Shown: piece after piece, positions 44,196 through 52,797 of the stretch
Position numbering within the stretch: the first letter of the stretch is position 1
Layout of the letters: each line of letters opens with the position of its first letter
Assembly: GCF_000430765.1 (NCBI RefSeq)
Contig: NZ_KE387244.1
Span: 105,246 to 169,245, forward strand
Source: Peribacillus kribbensis DSM 17871
GTDB taxonomy: Bacteria; Bacillota; Bacilli; Bacillales; DSM-1321
DNA length: 64,000 bases
Direction of reading: 5' to 3'
Notes under the pieces: generated by a model
Database searches by the model: none
Told to the model about the DNA's origin: nothing
Seen by the model: the letters and a program-made list of their open reading frames with translations, nothing else
Translations under genes and position numbers: made by a program

Positions 44196-45428
44196 TTAAA
44201 ACGCCCAATTCCCTTTTCGGAATACCGGCTCCAGCTGTCCGTCTTCAGTTTCACCGTCAATATCAAGTTCGTTTGAGCCGACCATGAAGTCGACATGGGA
44301 CAGGCTGTAGTTGACTCCGGCTGCTGCCAGTTCGTCTTTGCTCATGGTTGTTCCTTCTTCAAGACAGATCGGGTAGGCAGCTCCCACGGCAAGGTGGCAG
44401 GAAGCATTTTCATCAAATAAGGTATTGTAGAAGATAATGTTTTTATTAGAAATGGGTGAATCATGCGGTACAAGGGCAACTTCTCCTAAGTAGGCTGCTC
44501 CTTCATCAATTTCAAGCATTTTCTTCAGAGTTTCCTCTCCTGTACCCGCTGTGAATTCCACTGCTTTTCCGTCCTTGAAGGTCAGGGAGAAGTTCTCAAT
44601 GGTAGTGCCATTATAGTTAAGCGGCATCGTGCTGGTAACTGTTCCGTTTACTCCGTCCTTCTTGGCCAGTGTGAAGACTTCCTCTGTTGGGATGTTCGGT
44701 GTATAATCCAGTCCTTTTGTATTCTTCACAGCACCGCCCACCCATTTATGGCCGGATGGAAGCTCGATGGAGAGGTCGGTTCCTGGTGCACGGTAATGAA
44801 GCTTTTTGTATTTTTTTGTGTTTAAGTATTCAAGCTTTTGATGCAGGGTTTCTCCATGGACTCTCCAAGCCTCGACCGGATCTTCCTCATAGATGCGGGT
44901 AGTCGAGAAGATGGCATCCCACAGTTTTTCGACTGCTTCCTCAACGGTTGAATTAGGGAATACCTTCTGGGCCCATTCTTGAGTCGGAGTAGAGATGATA
45001 TTCCAGCTGACTCCGCCTTTCATCATTTCATTTTTGAAGTTCTCCATAGCTGCTGCGTTGGCCTTAGTGCGTATGGCCACACGCTCAGGATCGACTCCCG
45101 CAAGTGCATCTGGATTTGGGGAATAAATCTGCAGGAAGGAAGCGCCCATCTGTTGATATTCTTCCATCATCTTAATATAATTCTCTGAAACATATGTTAA
45201 GGCTTCTTTAGGAGCATTTTCGGTTTTAATCCGGCCGAAGGCTTCATCGCCATATTCCACAAATACATTGCCAGCTCCTGCTGCAAACGCTCTCTTTGCA
45301 ATAACGCGGGCAAATTCTGCTGCTGAAACAGGAGCCTGAATGACTAGAGGCTGTCCTTCCTGTAAATTAACGCCGATTTTCAAGGCGACATCCGCATATT
45401 TTTCAAGCAATTCCTGAGTCTTACTCAT
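44196..45428 (-). CDS. ampS: AmpS, M29 aminopeptidase
   Basis: Metal-dependent aminopeptidase of family M29 (410 aa, the usual length), removing N-terminal residues from peptides in the cytosol. M29 motifs seen are the N-terminal NLQEGQPLVIQAPVSAAEFA, the metal-ligand region NIPTEEVFTLAKKDGVNG, EIDEGAAYLGEVALVPHDSPI, and the C-terminal SHVDFMVGSNELDIDG with His and Asp ligands. Start ATG 45428 has AGGGGGAA upstream. Single gene, convergent with the molybdopterin operon. Confidence 0.94.
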   Translation of the reverse strand: MSKTQELLEKYADVALKIGVNLQEGQPLVIQAPVSAAEFARVIAKRAFAAGAGNVFVEYGDEAFGRIKTENAPKEALTYVSENYIKMMEEYQQMGASFLQIYSPNPDALAGVDPERVAIRTKANAAAMENFKNEMMKGGVSWNIISTPTQEWAQKVFPNSTVEEAVEKLWDAIFSTTRIYEEDPVEAWRVHGETLHQKLEYLNTKKYKKLHYRAPGTDLSIELPSGHKWVGGAVKNTKGLDYTPNIPTEEVFTLAKKDGVNGTVTSTMPLNYNGTTIENFSLTFKDGKAVEFTAGTGEETLKKMLEIDEGAAYLGEVALVPHDSPISNKNIIFYNTLFDENASCHLAVGAAYPICLEEGTTMSKDELAAAGVNYSLSHVDFMVGSNELDIDGETEDGQLEPVFRKGNWAF

Positions 45429-45621
45429 TTGATTTCCCCCTAAAAGATATTTCTATTATCTAAATATTCTATCATAGAACGTTAAAGAGAAGAAATAAAT
45501 TGATAGGTTTCTGGCTTTATTGAACAACCGGCCGGGTAAATATGAAAATTAATCAAAAAGGTGAATGTTTCTTAGGACATTAGGGGTATAGAGAAATAAA
45601 AAATAAAAAGAGGAGGCAGCA

Positions 45622-47070
45622 GTGAATTTTTCAACAGATAATATCATATTAATATGCTCCATTTTATTGATTATCGGGGTAGGGTCGGCAAAGTTTTCTT
45701 CGCGTCTGGGACTGCCATCGCTCGTCCTGTTCGTTGCAGTGGGGCTGGTATTAAATCACTTCATTCACTTTCAGGATGCCTCCATCACTCAGCTTGTCGG
45801 GATTATAGCTCTGATCATCATCCTTTTTGACGGAGGAATGCAGACAAACTGGAAGCATATTCGCCCTGTGATAAAAACCTCCCTCTCACTCTCCACATTG
45901 GGCGTCCTGTTGAGCACCGTTCTTGTTGGGGTGTTTGCAAGGTATATATTAGACCTGAACTGGCTAGAAAGCTTTTTGTTTGGATCGATTGTGGGCTCTA
46001 CAGATGCTGCGGCCATTTTTTCTGTCCTTGGAAGCAAGAATATAAAAGGGAATCTGACCGCTGCACTTGAAGCGGAATCAGGGACCAATGATCCAATGGC
46101 ATTCTTCTTAACCATCAGTTTTATTGAAATTATCAGTGATGGCGGGAAATATAATGTTATCTCCCTGATCCTGAAATTTATATGGGAGATGGGCTTCGGG
46201 CTTGTAATGGGTCTGGTTATTGGAAAAGTGTCTGTGTATATCATCAATAAGATCAAACTTGATGAATCCGGCTTGTATCCAGTTCTGGCCATAGGCTTTG
46301 CCATTTTCGGATACAGCCTTACCACGGTTCTGCATGGAAGCGGTCTTCTTGCTGTTTATGTACTGGCTGTTTATATTGGAAATCAAGAGCTGCGGTATCA
46401 CTTTACGATTACCCGGTTCAACAGCGGATTTGCCTGGCTGATGCAGATGCTGATGTTCATTACACTGGGGTTATTTGTTTTTCCTGATAATCTGTTGTCT
46501 ATCGTGGAAAAGGGAATTATCATCTCTCTTTTGGTTATTTTCGTTGGACGGCCGATCGGGGTATTTCTGAGTACGCTGTTTTCTAAGTTTACATTTAAAG
46601 AGCGGATCTTCCTCAGCTGGGGAGGACTGAAAGGGGCCGTGCCGGTTGTACTGGCTATTTACCCTCTTTTTGCGGACCTTTCTCATGCGGGCTATATATT
46701 CAATCTGGTGTTCTTTGTTGTTCTGGCCTCAGCCCTAATTCAAGGGACAACCATGAATCCTCTGGCCGAACGTCTGGGACTTATAGAAAAAAACAAGAGC
46801 ACTCCGCCGCGAAGCCTGGAGCTTTTGACGCTGGGGCGCACGCAGATCGATATGATAGAGGTAAAGGTGGAGGAGTTTTCCTGGTTTGTCGGCAAGGAAA
46901 TCATGGATTTGAATTTGCCGGATGATGCACTTATTACAGCCATTATAAGAGGGGAAAGCTTTGTGATTCCCCAAGGAGATACGGAAATCAAAAAGGGGGA
47001 TGCTTTATTTATCCTGGTTCCTATCGGTAAAATGAAAGAGTTTGATGACATGTTAGCCCAAAAAGAATAA
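45622..47070 (+). CDS. CPA1-type K+/H+ antiporter with RCK_C domain
   Basis: Membrane antiporter (482 aa) of the NhaP2/CvrA type. Twelve or more helices fill residues 1-385; ion-binding helix 5 reads GSTDAAAIFSVLGSKN and AEAGTNDP-like AEXSGTNDPMA follows. The C-terminal part (about 405-482) is a TrkA-C/RCK_C domain (VKVEEFSWFVGKEIMDLNL, GDTEIKKGDALFILVP), a nucleotide- or ion-sensing gate. This build fits potassium-proton exchange rather than sodium export. GTG start after AGAGGAGGCAGCA. A bidirectional terminator follows. Confidence 0.87.
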   Translation: MNFSTDNIILICSILLIIGVGSAKFSSRLGLPSLVLFVAVGLVLNHFIHFQDASITQLVGIIALIIILFDGGMQTNWKHIRPVIKTSLSLSTLGVLLSTVLVGVFARYILDLNWLESFLFGSIVGSTDAAAIFSVLGSKNIKGNLTAALEAESGTNDPMAFFLTISFIEIISDGGKYNVISLILKFIWEMGFGLVMGLVIGKVSVYIINKIKLDESGLYPVLAIGFAIFGYSLTTVLHGSGLLAVYVLAVYIGNQELRYHFTITRFNSGFAWLMQMLMFITLGLFVFPDNLLSIVEKGIIISLLVIFVGRPIGVFLSTLFSKFTFKERIFLSWGGLKGAVPVVLAIYPLFADLSHAGYIFNLVFFVVLASALIQGTTMNPLAERLGLIEKNKSTPPRSLELLTLGRTQIDMIEVKVEEFSWFVGKEIMDLNLPDDALITAIIRGESFVIPQGDTEIKKGDALFILVPIGKMKEFDDMLAQKE

Positions 47071-47114
47071 ATAAGACCGGCTGCCAGAGAAGCCCAGGCA
47101 GCCGGTCTTATTTT
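47070..47114. terminator. Bidirectional terminator
   Basis: AATAAGACCGGCTGCC pairs with GGCAGCCGGTCTTATT, between the convergent antiporter and stress genes. Confidence 0.92.
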
Positions 47115-47120
47115 CGGGTT

Positions 47121-47444
47121 TTAATGTGTAACATCGTCTGTCGCGACGAGTACGACCCTGCCTTTATCAAGCTCGGTTTCATATTGAGCGGCTTCCTGCT
47201 TGGTTAACCCAAGGGATTCCATTTTGCTGCGCAGCTCGTCTCCACGGGATTTAAAGACATTTCCAAGAGAACTTAGAAGTCCCTGTTCACCCATTCCGAC
47301 TTCTTCAGTATGAGTTGCTTCAGTAAGATGCTCAGAACGGTCCTTATCATGTGCGAACAAATATACATTTTCCTTGCTGAATCCAAGGCTATCAATTTTT
47401 TCTTTAGCCTGTAGGCCGTTTTCTACCACATGTACTTGATACAT
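47121..47444 (-). CDS. General stress protein, YflT/GSP17M domain
   Basis: Small soluble protein (107 aa) with a YflT-type general stress domain. The typical N-terminus YQVHVVENGLQAKEKIDSLGF is followed by NVYLFAHDKDRSEHL and a C-terminal YETELDKGRVVLVAT strand. B. subtilis relatives belong to the sigma-B regulon; their molecular function is unknown. Here a sigma-B-like promoter (47514-47538) lies 70-95 bases upstream, which supports stress control. AAGGAGGAA is the ribosome binding site. Confidence 0.87.
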   Translation of the reverse strand: MYQVHVVENGLQAKEKIDSLGFSKENVYLFAHDKDRSEHLTEATHTEEVGMGEQGLLSSLGNVFKSRGDELRSKMESLGLTKQEAAQYETELDKGRVVLVATDDVTH

Positions 47445-47513
47445 AACTGAATTCCTCCTTATATAAGCTTCTTATAGTAAAATTGAATCAGCTTTAATAG
47501 CTTCATCACTTAT

Positions 47514-47538
47514 ATATCCGTTTGCGGGTAAGTTAAAC
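47514..47538 (-). promoter_or_regulatory. Sigma-B-type promoter of the stress gene
   Basis: On the minus strand GTTTAA and GGATAT are 13 bases apart; the sigma-B consensus is GTTTAA, 12-14 bases, GGGTAT. One mismatch, and a gene of a known sigma-B family downstream. Confidence 0.7.
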
Positions 47539-47634
47539 ATTGGATTTTCCAAGGTTTACAGCGATTTTAAAAAAGGGAAAAGAATGTTGAATCCTGGCCT
47601 TAAGCGGCAGGCCAAAAACTTAGGGAGGTAAAAC

Positions 47635-48315
47635 ATGATTGAAAAAGTGATAGATACAGACTGGCGGAATCTCCTGAAGGAGGAATTCGAAAAATCTTAT
47701 TTTGCTGAATTAGAAGCCTTCCTTCAGAAAGAATATGAAGAGCAGATCATCTATCCTCAGAAGGAAGAGATCTTCAATGCTCTCCGTTATACTCCCTGCA
47801 AAGCTGTAAAGGCAGTTATCCTGGGCCAGGATCCTTATCATGGGCCTGGGCAGGCGCATGGTTTGAGCTTTTCCGTTAAACCGGACGTCCGGATACCTCC
47901 TTCACTAAAAAATATATATAAGGAGCTTCACGAGGACCTTGGCTGTGAAATACCCGGCCATGGCCATCTGACTTCATGGGCGAAGCAAGGAGTGCTCCTT
48001 TTAAATACAGTTCTAACCGTTAGAAAAGGGCAGGCAAATTCACATCGGGGAAAGGGATGGGAGATTCTTACGGATCAAATCATCCGCACATTGAATGACA
48101 GAGAGGATCCGGTTGTATTTATCCTTTGGGGAAAACCTGCACAGGCAAAGATGAACCTGATCGATACAAAAAAGCATTTCATCATCACTTCGCCGCATCC
48201 AAGCCCACTTTCTGCAAATAAAGGATTTTTTGGAAGCAGGCCATTTTCTAAAACGAATTCCTATTTGCTGCAGGCAGGGATAAAGCAGGTAGACTGGTCG
48301 CTTCCGCAGCTGTAA
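47635..48315 (+). CDS. ung: Uracil-DNA glycosylase
   Basis: Family-1 uracil-DNA glycosylase (226 aa), which removes uracil from DNA in base-excision repair. The water-activating loop [18 protein letters not shown] has the catalytic Asp66, and the C-terminal loop [14 protein letters not shown] inserts into the minor groove. [10 protein letters not shown] is the strand before it. GGGAGG precedes the ATG. The order ung, ywdI, ywdK, gerQ is conserved with B. subtilis, although here a potassium channel gene sits after ung. Confidence 0.97.
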   Translation: MIEKVIDTDWRNLLKEEFEKSYFAELEAFLQKEYEEQIIYPQKEEIFNALRYTPCKAVKAVILGQDPYHGPGQAHGLSFSVKPDVRIPPSLKNIYKELHEDLGCEIPGHGHLTSWAKQGVLLLNTVLTVRKGQANSHRGKGWEILTDQIIRTLNDREDPVVFILWGKPAQAKMNLIDTKKHFIITSPHPSPLSANKGFFGSRPFSKTNSYLLQAGIKQVDWSLPQL

Positions 48316-48397
48316 GGGATGTTTCACATGGAACATTTTTAACTCTGAATCATAAAGGTCGCCGGCACCCAGTCTTGTCAATGAAGGAGATGTTCTG

Positions 48398-49402
48398 ATG
48401 GAATATCAAAAATTCAAGCATATTTATAATGCGATTTATGCGATGATCATCGTGGTTTTTTTTGGAACAGTCGGTTTTTATTATTCAGAACATATCTCCG
48501 TTTTCAAGTCCTTCTGGCTGACCATCATTACTGTGCTGACGGTTGGATACGGAGATACGGTCCCTGAAACGTTATATGGAAAACTGTTTGCTTTATTGAT
48601 TATTCCTCTTGGAATCGGGATTGTCACGTATGCAACAGGTGCCCTTGCTACCATCATGATTGAAGGGCATCTCTCTAAAACGTTTGCAGAAAGGAGAAGG
48701 GGTAAATTGATTGCTAAGCTAAAGGATCATGTCATTCTTTGCGGTTACGGACGTGTCGGGGAGCAGGTGCTCCAGGAGTTGATCCAGTCGGAAACACCTA
48801 CCGTTATCATAGATACCAATGAAGAGGTCTTTTCAGAAAAACTGCCTCCGTTCGTTCAATATATCATCGGGGATGCGACAAATGATGAGGTGCTGAAAAA
48901 AGCGGGAATTGAAAACGCGGCAAGCCTGGTCACCACTCTCCCGGGAGATGCGGACAATGTGTTTGTGACTCTGACTGCAAAAGGGGTAAACGAACGGATA
49001 AAGGTCATTGCCAGGGCGGAGAAACGGCAAACGGAGGACAAGCTGATACGGGCAGGTGCACAGAGAGTGGTCAATCCTTCCTCCATGGGAGGAAGGCATA
49101 TGGTTCTTTCCATTCTCAAACCCGTCAGTGTGGATTATGTAAGTGAAATGCTTACAAAAGGCAAAAGGAGTTATGGAATTGAGGAAATTCAACTCAAGAA
49201 AGACTCTCCGTTTGCCCATAAGACAATCGGGGGGCTGGATGTGCATGGCACATACGGTGTCATGATCATGGCGATTGTCAGGGAGGAAGAGACAAACAGC
49301 AATCCAGAGGGAGATGAAAAGCTGCTTCCTGATGATATAATCGTGATCTTCGGTTCAGAAAAACAATTAAAAGAATTTGAGAAAGCGGCCAATGGAGAGT
49401 AA
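48398..49402 (+). CDS. Two-helix potassium channel with RCK domain (YugO-like)
   Basis: Potassium channel (334 aa) like B. subtilis YugO/MthK. Two membrane helices (about 15-35 and 65-90) frame the pore loop with the selectivity filter TVGYGD. The RCK/TrkA-N domain follows from about 108 (HVILCGYGRVGEQVL, the Rossmann glycine motif), then a TrkA-C domain (about 240-330). YugO takes part in electrical signalling in biofilms. AAGGAG precedes the ATG. No terminator divides it from ung (82 bases) or ywdI (61 bases). Confidence 0.9.
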   Translation: MEYQKFKHIYNAIYAMIIVVFFGTVGFYYSEHISVFKSFWLTIITVLTVGYGDTVPETLYGKLFALLIIPLGIGIVTYATGALATIMIEGHLSKTFAERRRGKLIAKLKDHVILCGYGRVGEQVLQELIQSETPTVIIDTNEEVFSEKLPPFVQYIIGDATNDEVLKKAGIENAASLVTTLPGDADNVFVTLTAKGVNERIKVIARAEKRQTEDKLIRAGAQRVVNPSSMGGRHMVLSILKPVSVDYVSEMLTKGKRSYGIEEIQLKKDSPFAHKTIGGLDVHGTYGVMIMAIVREEETNSNPEGDEKLLPDDIIVIFGSEKQLKEFEKAANGE

Positions 49403-49463
49403 AATACAGCATAGAAGAGAATGACTTTTTCAGGGGCACGAGGAACAGGTAAGAGGTGATAAT

Positions 49464-49730
49464 ATGCAAATTGCGTCTGAAGTAATTTTGGCCAAGATGG
49501 AGGACCTTCTCCGAAAAGCGAGGAATTCTCCGGAAGACGGGGCTGAAAAATACATAATAGCCATTCATTCGTTGTGCGAGCTCATGCTTGAAAAAGGTGC
49601 AGAGGTTCCTGCTCCGGCAGTCCGGTCATTCCGGACTCCTGAGGTAAAAACGGCGGTGCAGCCTTCTATACCGCAGGCGGAGCCTAAAAGAATCGAAGGG
49701 GCAAATGGCTCTTCCTTACTTGATTTTTAG
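49464..49730 (+). CDS. ywdI: YwdI family protein (DUF5327)
   Basis: Small soluble protein (88 aa) of unknown function. A helical N-terminal half (ASEVILAKMEDLLRKARN...KYIIAIHSLCELML) is followed by a low-complexity proline-rich tail. It matches YwdI by its sequence pattern and position between ung and ywdK/gerQ. AAGAGGTGAT is the ribosome binding site. Confidence 0.82.
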   Translation: MQIASEVILAKMEDLLRKARNSPEDGAEKYIIAIHSLCELMLEKGAEVPAPAVRSFRTPEVKTAVQPSIPQAEPKRIEGANGSSLLDF

Positions 49731-49759
49731 GTGCCGGATTACATAGTGATATCGTTCAT

Positions 49760-49786
49760 AAAAAAAGAGGCCGATCAGGGCCTCTT
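49760..49786 (-). terminator. Minus-oriented hairpin between ywdI and ywdK
   Basis: AAGAGGCC pairs with GGCCTCTT; the T tract (seven T) is on the minus strand, although both flanking genes run on the plus strand. On the plus strand only a short AC-rich tract follows. Confidence 0.6.
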
Positions 49787-49806
49787 ACAATAAGGGGTGG
49801 AATGAA

Positions 49807-50175
49807 TTGAAAGTATTTTTATTGGCAGGAGCCATCAATGCCTTCCTTGCTGTGGCACTTGGTGCATTTGGAGCTCATGGCCTGGAAGGGAAAATTTCTG
49901 ATAAATATCTAGAAGTCTGGAAAACAGGAGTTCAATATCAAATGTTTCATGCGGCAGGTCTCCTTATCATCGGCCTTCTCATGGGGAAAATCCAAGGGAG
50001 TCTGCTTGGAACTGCAGGCTGGCTTATGCTGGCAGGAATCATCCTGTTCTCGGGAAGCCTGTACGTCCTCAGTGTGACTGGAATCAAGGTTCTTGGCGCC
50101 ATTACTCCGCTGGGGGGCATTTCCTTCTTAGCGGCCTGGGTCCTGATCATGGTTGCCGTATATAAACATTTATAA
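49807..50175 (+). CDS. ywdK: YwdK family membrane protein (DUF423)
   Basis: Membrane protein (122 aa) with four helices; DUF423 members include the E. coli YgdD. The signature LGAFGAHGLEGKISDKYLEVWKTGVQYQMFHAAGLL is the family's most conserved stretch (only its parts LGAFGAHGL and YQMFHA are needed to recognise it). TTG start with GGGGTGG upstream. Function unknown. Ends at a terminator shared with gerQ. Confidence 0.88.
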   Translation: MKVFLLAGAINAFLAVALGAFGAHGLEGKISDKYLEVWKTGVQYQMFHAAGLLIIGLLMGKIQGSLLGTAGWLMLAGIILFSGSLYVLSVTGIKVLGAITPLGGISFLAAWVLIMVAVYKHL

Positions 50176-50179
50176 GGAA

Positions 50180-50221
50180 AAAGAGGAAACCGCCTAATTG
50201 CCATGGCGGTTTCCTTTTTTT
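50180..50221. terminator. Bidirectional terminator of ywdK and gerQ
   Basis: AGGAAACCGCC pairs with GGCGGTTTCCT, followed by a run of T on the plus side and A/T on the other. Confidence 0.88.
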
Positions 50222-50222
50222 G

Positions 50223-50729
50223 TCAGCGCGGCGGATATGTAGCTAAACCAGCCTGGCCCGCTCCATAAGGATATTCATACTCTATTTCTTCGTCGAAAGT
50301 AATATAATCTACATACACCATTAGAATTATATACCTCGTACCGCTCTGCGGGTCGCTGAGGATGATATGATCCCGGCCGGCAGCTTCAACGATCCCCTTA
50401 AATATTTTTGCATTCCATTCCCGGTTATTTTCAAAGGTTGCATAAACAGTGGCCAGCTTGCCCCGGTTCAGCCTCAGGATGTTTTCAATATAAGACTGTT
50501 CCGTTGGCAGCATCCCCGCTCCAGGTCCTCCAGCCCCCATGCCTCCGCCGCCCATACCACCAGCAGAAGGCGGCTTATAAGTCATAATAGGCTGAGAACC
50601 AGGAAGCTGCTGCGGCTGGTATCCTTGGGATCCCCCGGGACCCTGATATCCCTGCTGCTGACCCTGATATGGGCTATGCGGGGGAGTATATCCATAGCTA
50701 GAGTATGGATTTGTTTCAGATTGCCTCAT
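50223..50729 (-). CDS. gerQ: Spore coat protein GerQ
   Basis: Spore coat protein (168 aa) crosslinked by transglutaminase and needed to place the cortex hydrolase CwlJ. The N-terminal half is low in complexity (YQGQQQGYQGPGG, GGMGGGGMGAGGPG), rich in Gln, Gly and Pro. The conserved C-terminal half has LPTEQSYIENILRLNRGK and AAGRDHIILSDP. Start ATG 50729 with AGGAGGG; the longer frame upstream is not conserved. The gene should be switched on in the mother cell (sigma-E), but I could not find a convincing sigma-E promoter. cwlJ, often next in B. subtilis, is not here. Confidence 0.93.
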   Translation of the reverse strand: MRQSETNPYSSYGYTPPHSPYQGQQQGYQGPGGSQGYQPQQLPGSQPIMTYKPPSAGGMGGGGMGAGGPGAGMLPTEQSYIENILRLNRGKLATVYATFENNREWNAKIFKGIVEAAGRDHIILSDPQSGTRYIILMVYVDYITFDEEIEYEYPYGAGQAGLATYPPR

Positions 50730-50905
50730 TACAAAATCCCTCCTATAAAACATATAATACAGTGACAGAAGATCCTGTAGATGAACATCCATCCCGCTGC
50801 CAAAACCAGCCCGGACCCCCAAAACACAAGCCCAAAGGATAAATGTCTAATAAGCAAATTCTCACTATTTCATATGTATGATTTAAAAAGGGAGATATTC
50901 CTTCT

Positions 50906-51390
50906 AAAGCAGAGAACGGTGCTTTTTCAAATGGTACTTGTCCCGAAGAAAATGGATGAAGATTTTTCGTGAAAATACTAGACTCAGCGAAAAAGCAGAC
51001 ATCCGACAATCATAAGACGGGGTGGCTATGGGGAGCGGTTTTCCTCCCCGTAGACAGCCTGGCTTATGACTCGAGGATGTCAGTTCGGAGCTGGCAGGAC
51101 CTAAAGCGGAATGCGGTGCCTTCCAGCAGGGCCTGTTTTTTATTGCCATGTAGAGCAGTCTTTTTTGGAAAAAAAATATTGGGAGGCAGAGACCCGATTA
51201 AGAAGACTTGCTGATTGGCGAGTGTCAGCGAAGACAGAAGCGTAGTCGCACTTATACTTTAGTGCAAGCATAAGACAGGGGGGCTATGGGGAGCGGTCTT
51301 TCGCTCCATAGACAGCCTGGCTTATGACTCCGAGGGTCTCAGCATGGAAACTGGCAGGGCCTAAAGCGGAGAACGGTGCTTTTTCAGAGA
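50906..51390 (+). repeat. Tandem right modules of the modular repeat, diverged
   Basis: Boxes like AAAGCGGAGAACGGTGC start at 50906, near 51101 and 51364. Two full hairpins follow: one with CTATGGGGAG/CTCCCCGTAG (near 51026-51055) and one with CTATGGGGAGCG/CGCTCCATAG (near 51284-51312), each closed by a GGCTTATGACTC-type arm. The second unit carries the same 70-base insert (about 51198-51265) as the first unit at 40.8 kb. The rest of 50730-51760 holds the next repeat and the hemQ terminator. Confidence 0.78.
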
Positions 51391-51407
51391 TTGATGAAAA
51401 ACCTTAG

Positions 51408-51605
51408 GTAAAATAAGGGGAGATTTTCCTGTTAATTCAAAATGGAGCTCGTTTTGGGGGAATATAAGGGGAAGATTTTCCCTTATGCAAAGAAAATCCC
51501 CTCATTTTTAATATTTTTGGGTCAATAGAGGGAATTTCTCCCGCTATTCAAGTTCTTTTTTCCCCTTATTTCAAATTAAGGGGAATTCCTCCCTCTATTT
51601 GTCAG
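51408..51605 (-). repeat. 200-bp multi-palindrome repeat, copy 2
   Basis: Read on the minus strand this is the second copy of the 6546-6747 repeat. Palindromes are clearer here: AATAGCGGGAG with TTCCCTCTATT, AAATAGAGGGAGG with TTCCCCTTAATTT, and GCATAAGGGAAAA with TTCCCCTTATAT. Confidence 0.8.
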
Positions 51606-51664
51606 GCTGGGTGCATAAAGCCGACCTCCAGCCGATCCATCCTAAATGGGGAAGCCGGCCGAAG

Positions 51665-51714
51665 AACAAAAACAAAAGCAGGTGGAGAAAACTTTTCGTT
51701 TTTCTCCGCCTGCT
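51665..51714 (-). terminator. Terminator of hemQ
   Basis: On the minus strand AGCAGGCGGAGAAAA pairs with TTTTCTCCACCTGCT, followed by TTTGTTTTTG. Confidence 0.85.
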
Positions 51715-51760
51715 CTATGTTTAGGGACTTAGCAGACAGTCCCCATGCACACACATTATG

Positions 51761-52504
51761 TTAAACCTGCAAAAACTTAGGAACATCCTCTTCAGTCAGG
51801 ATGTTTCCGACGAAGAACGAGCCGAATTCGCCGTAGCGGGCGCTGACTTCGTCGAAGCGCATTTCATAGACGAGCTTTTTGAATTGGAGTACATCTTCTG
51901 CGAATAGAGTTACGCCCCATTCGTAGTCGTCAAATCCGACAGAGCCTGTAATGATCTGCTTGACTTTGCCTGCATATTTGCGGCCGATCATGCCGTGAGA
52001 GCGCATGAGGGATTTGCGTTCATCCATGGGAAGCATGTACCAGTTGTCATTTCCCTGACGGCGCTTGTCCATTGGATAGAAACAGACATATTTGGCTTTT
52101 GGAAGCTCAGGGTATAGACGGGCGATGACATGCGGGTTCTGGTAAGGGTCCTCTCCTGAAGCCAGGTAGTTGCTCAGCTCGACTACAGATACATAGGAAT
52201 GGGCAGGAACCAGGAATTCAGCAAACTTGGTTTTGTTGAATTCAGTTTCGATGATGTTGAGCTCTTCCATGGTCGGACGAAGAATCATCATCATGAAATC
52301 CGCTTTTTGTCCTGTGATTGTGTAAATGGCGTGGCTGCCCTGTTTGGCTTCCTGTGTTTCGTTCCATTTATTCACGAGGGCCAGGAATTCCTCTATAGCT
52401 TCCTGGCGCTCATCCTCGGGAAGCATTTTCCAGGTTGTCCAATCTACGGAACGGAAATCGTGTAAACAATACCAGCCATCGAGAGTTTCTGCTGCTTCAC
52501 TCAT
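51761..52504 (-). CDS. hemQ: Coproheme decarboxylase HemQ
   Basis: Chlorite-dismutase-fold enzyme (247 aa) that makes heme b from coproheme III with hydrogen peroxide, the last step of the Gram-positive heme pathway. Typical segments: [13 protein letters not shown], the [17 protein letters not shown] strand-helix, [17 protein letters not shown], and [17 protein letters not shown] (catalytic Tyr and Lys-rich substrate loop) followed by [16 protein letters not shown] with the proximal His. GGAGTG precedes the ATG. Divergent from pta, as ywfI-pta in B. subtilis. Confidence 0.96.
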   Translation of the reverse strand: MSEAAETLDGWYCLHDFRSVDWTTWKMLPEDERQEAIEEFLALVNKWNETQEAKQGSHAIYTITGQKADFMMMILRPTMEELNIIETEFNKTKFAEFLVPAHSYVSVVELSNYLASGEDPYQNPHVIARLYPELPKAKYVCFYPMDKRRQGNDNWYMLPMDERKSLMRSHGMIGRKYAGKVKQIITGSVGFDDYEWGVTLFAEDVLQFKKLVYEMRFDEVSARYGEFGSFFVGNILTEEDVPKFLQV

Positions 52505-52797
52505 TTATATCACTCCATATCAATCTTTTTTACGTATCAAGCGTTTATACTTACCATTTTACTATAACATACGGACCTGCCATTTCCAGCTTTCTGCCGT
52601 CCGGAAATGTTGCGTTTTGGTGAACAGAGATAGGCGTTTGCATCAAGCTTATGTTCTACTTGTAATATTCCAAATGAAAGGAATTTTTACCCCTAAAACC
52701 GGGTATTCATTTTAAAGAGATTAAAAGGAAAGCACCACAAGACGAATCATGAAAAACCAGAAATTCTAAGCGGATAATGCGGAAAGAAGGTGGAAGC

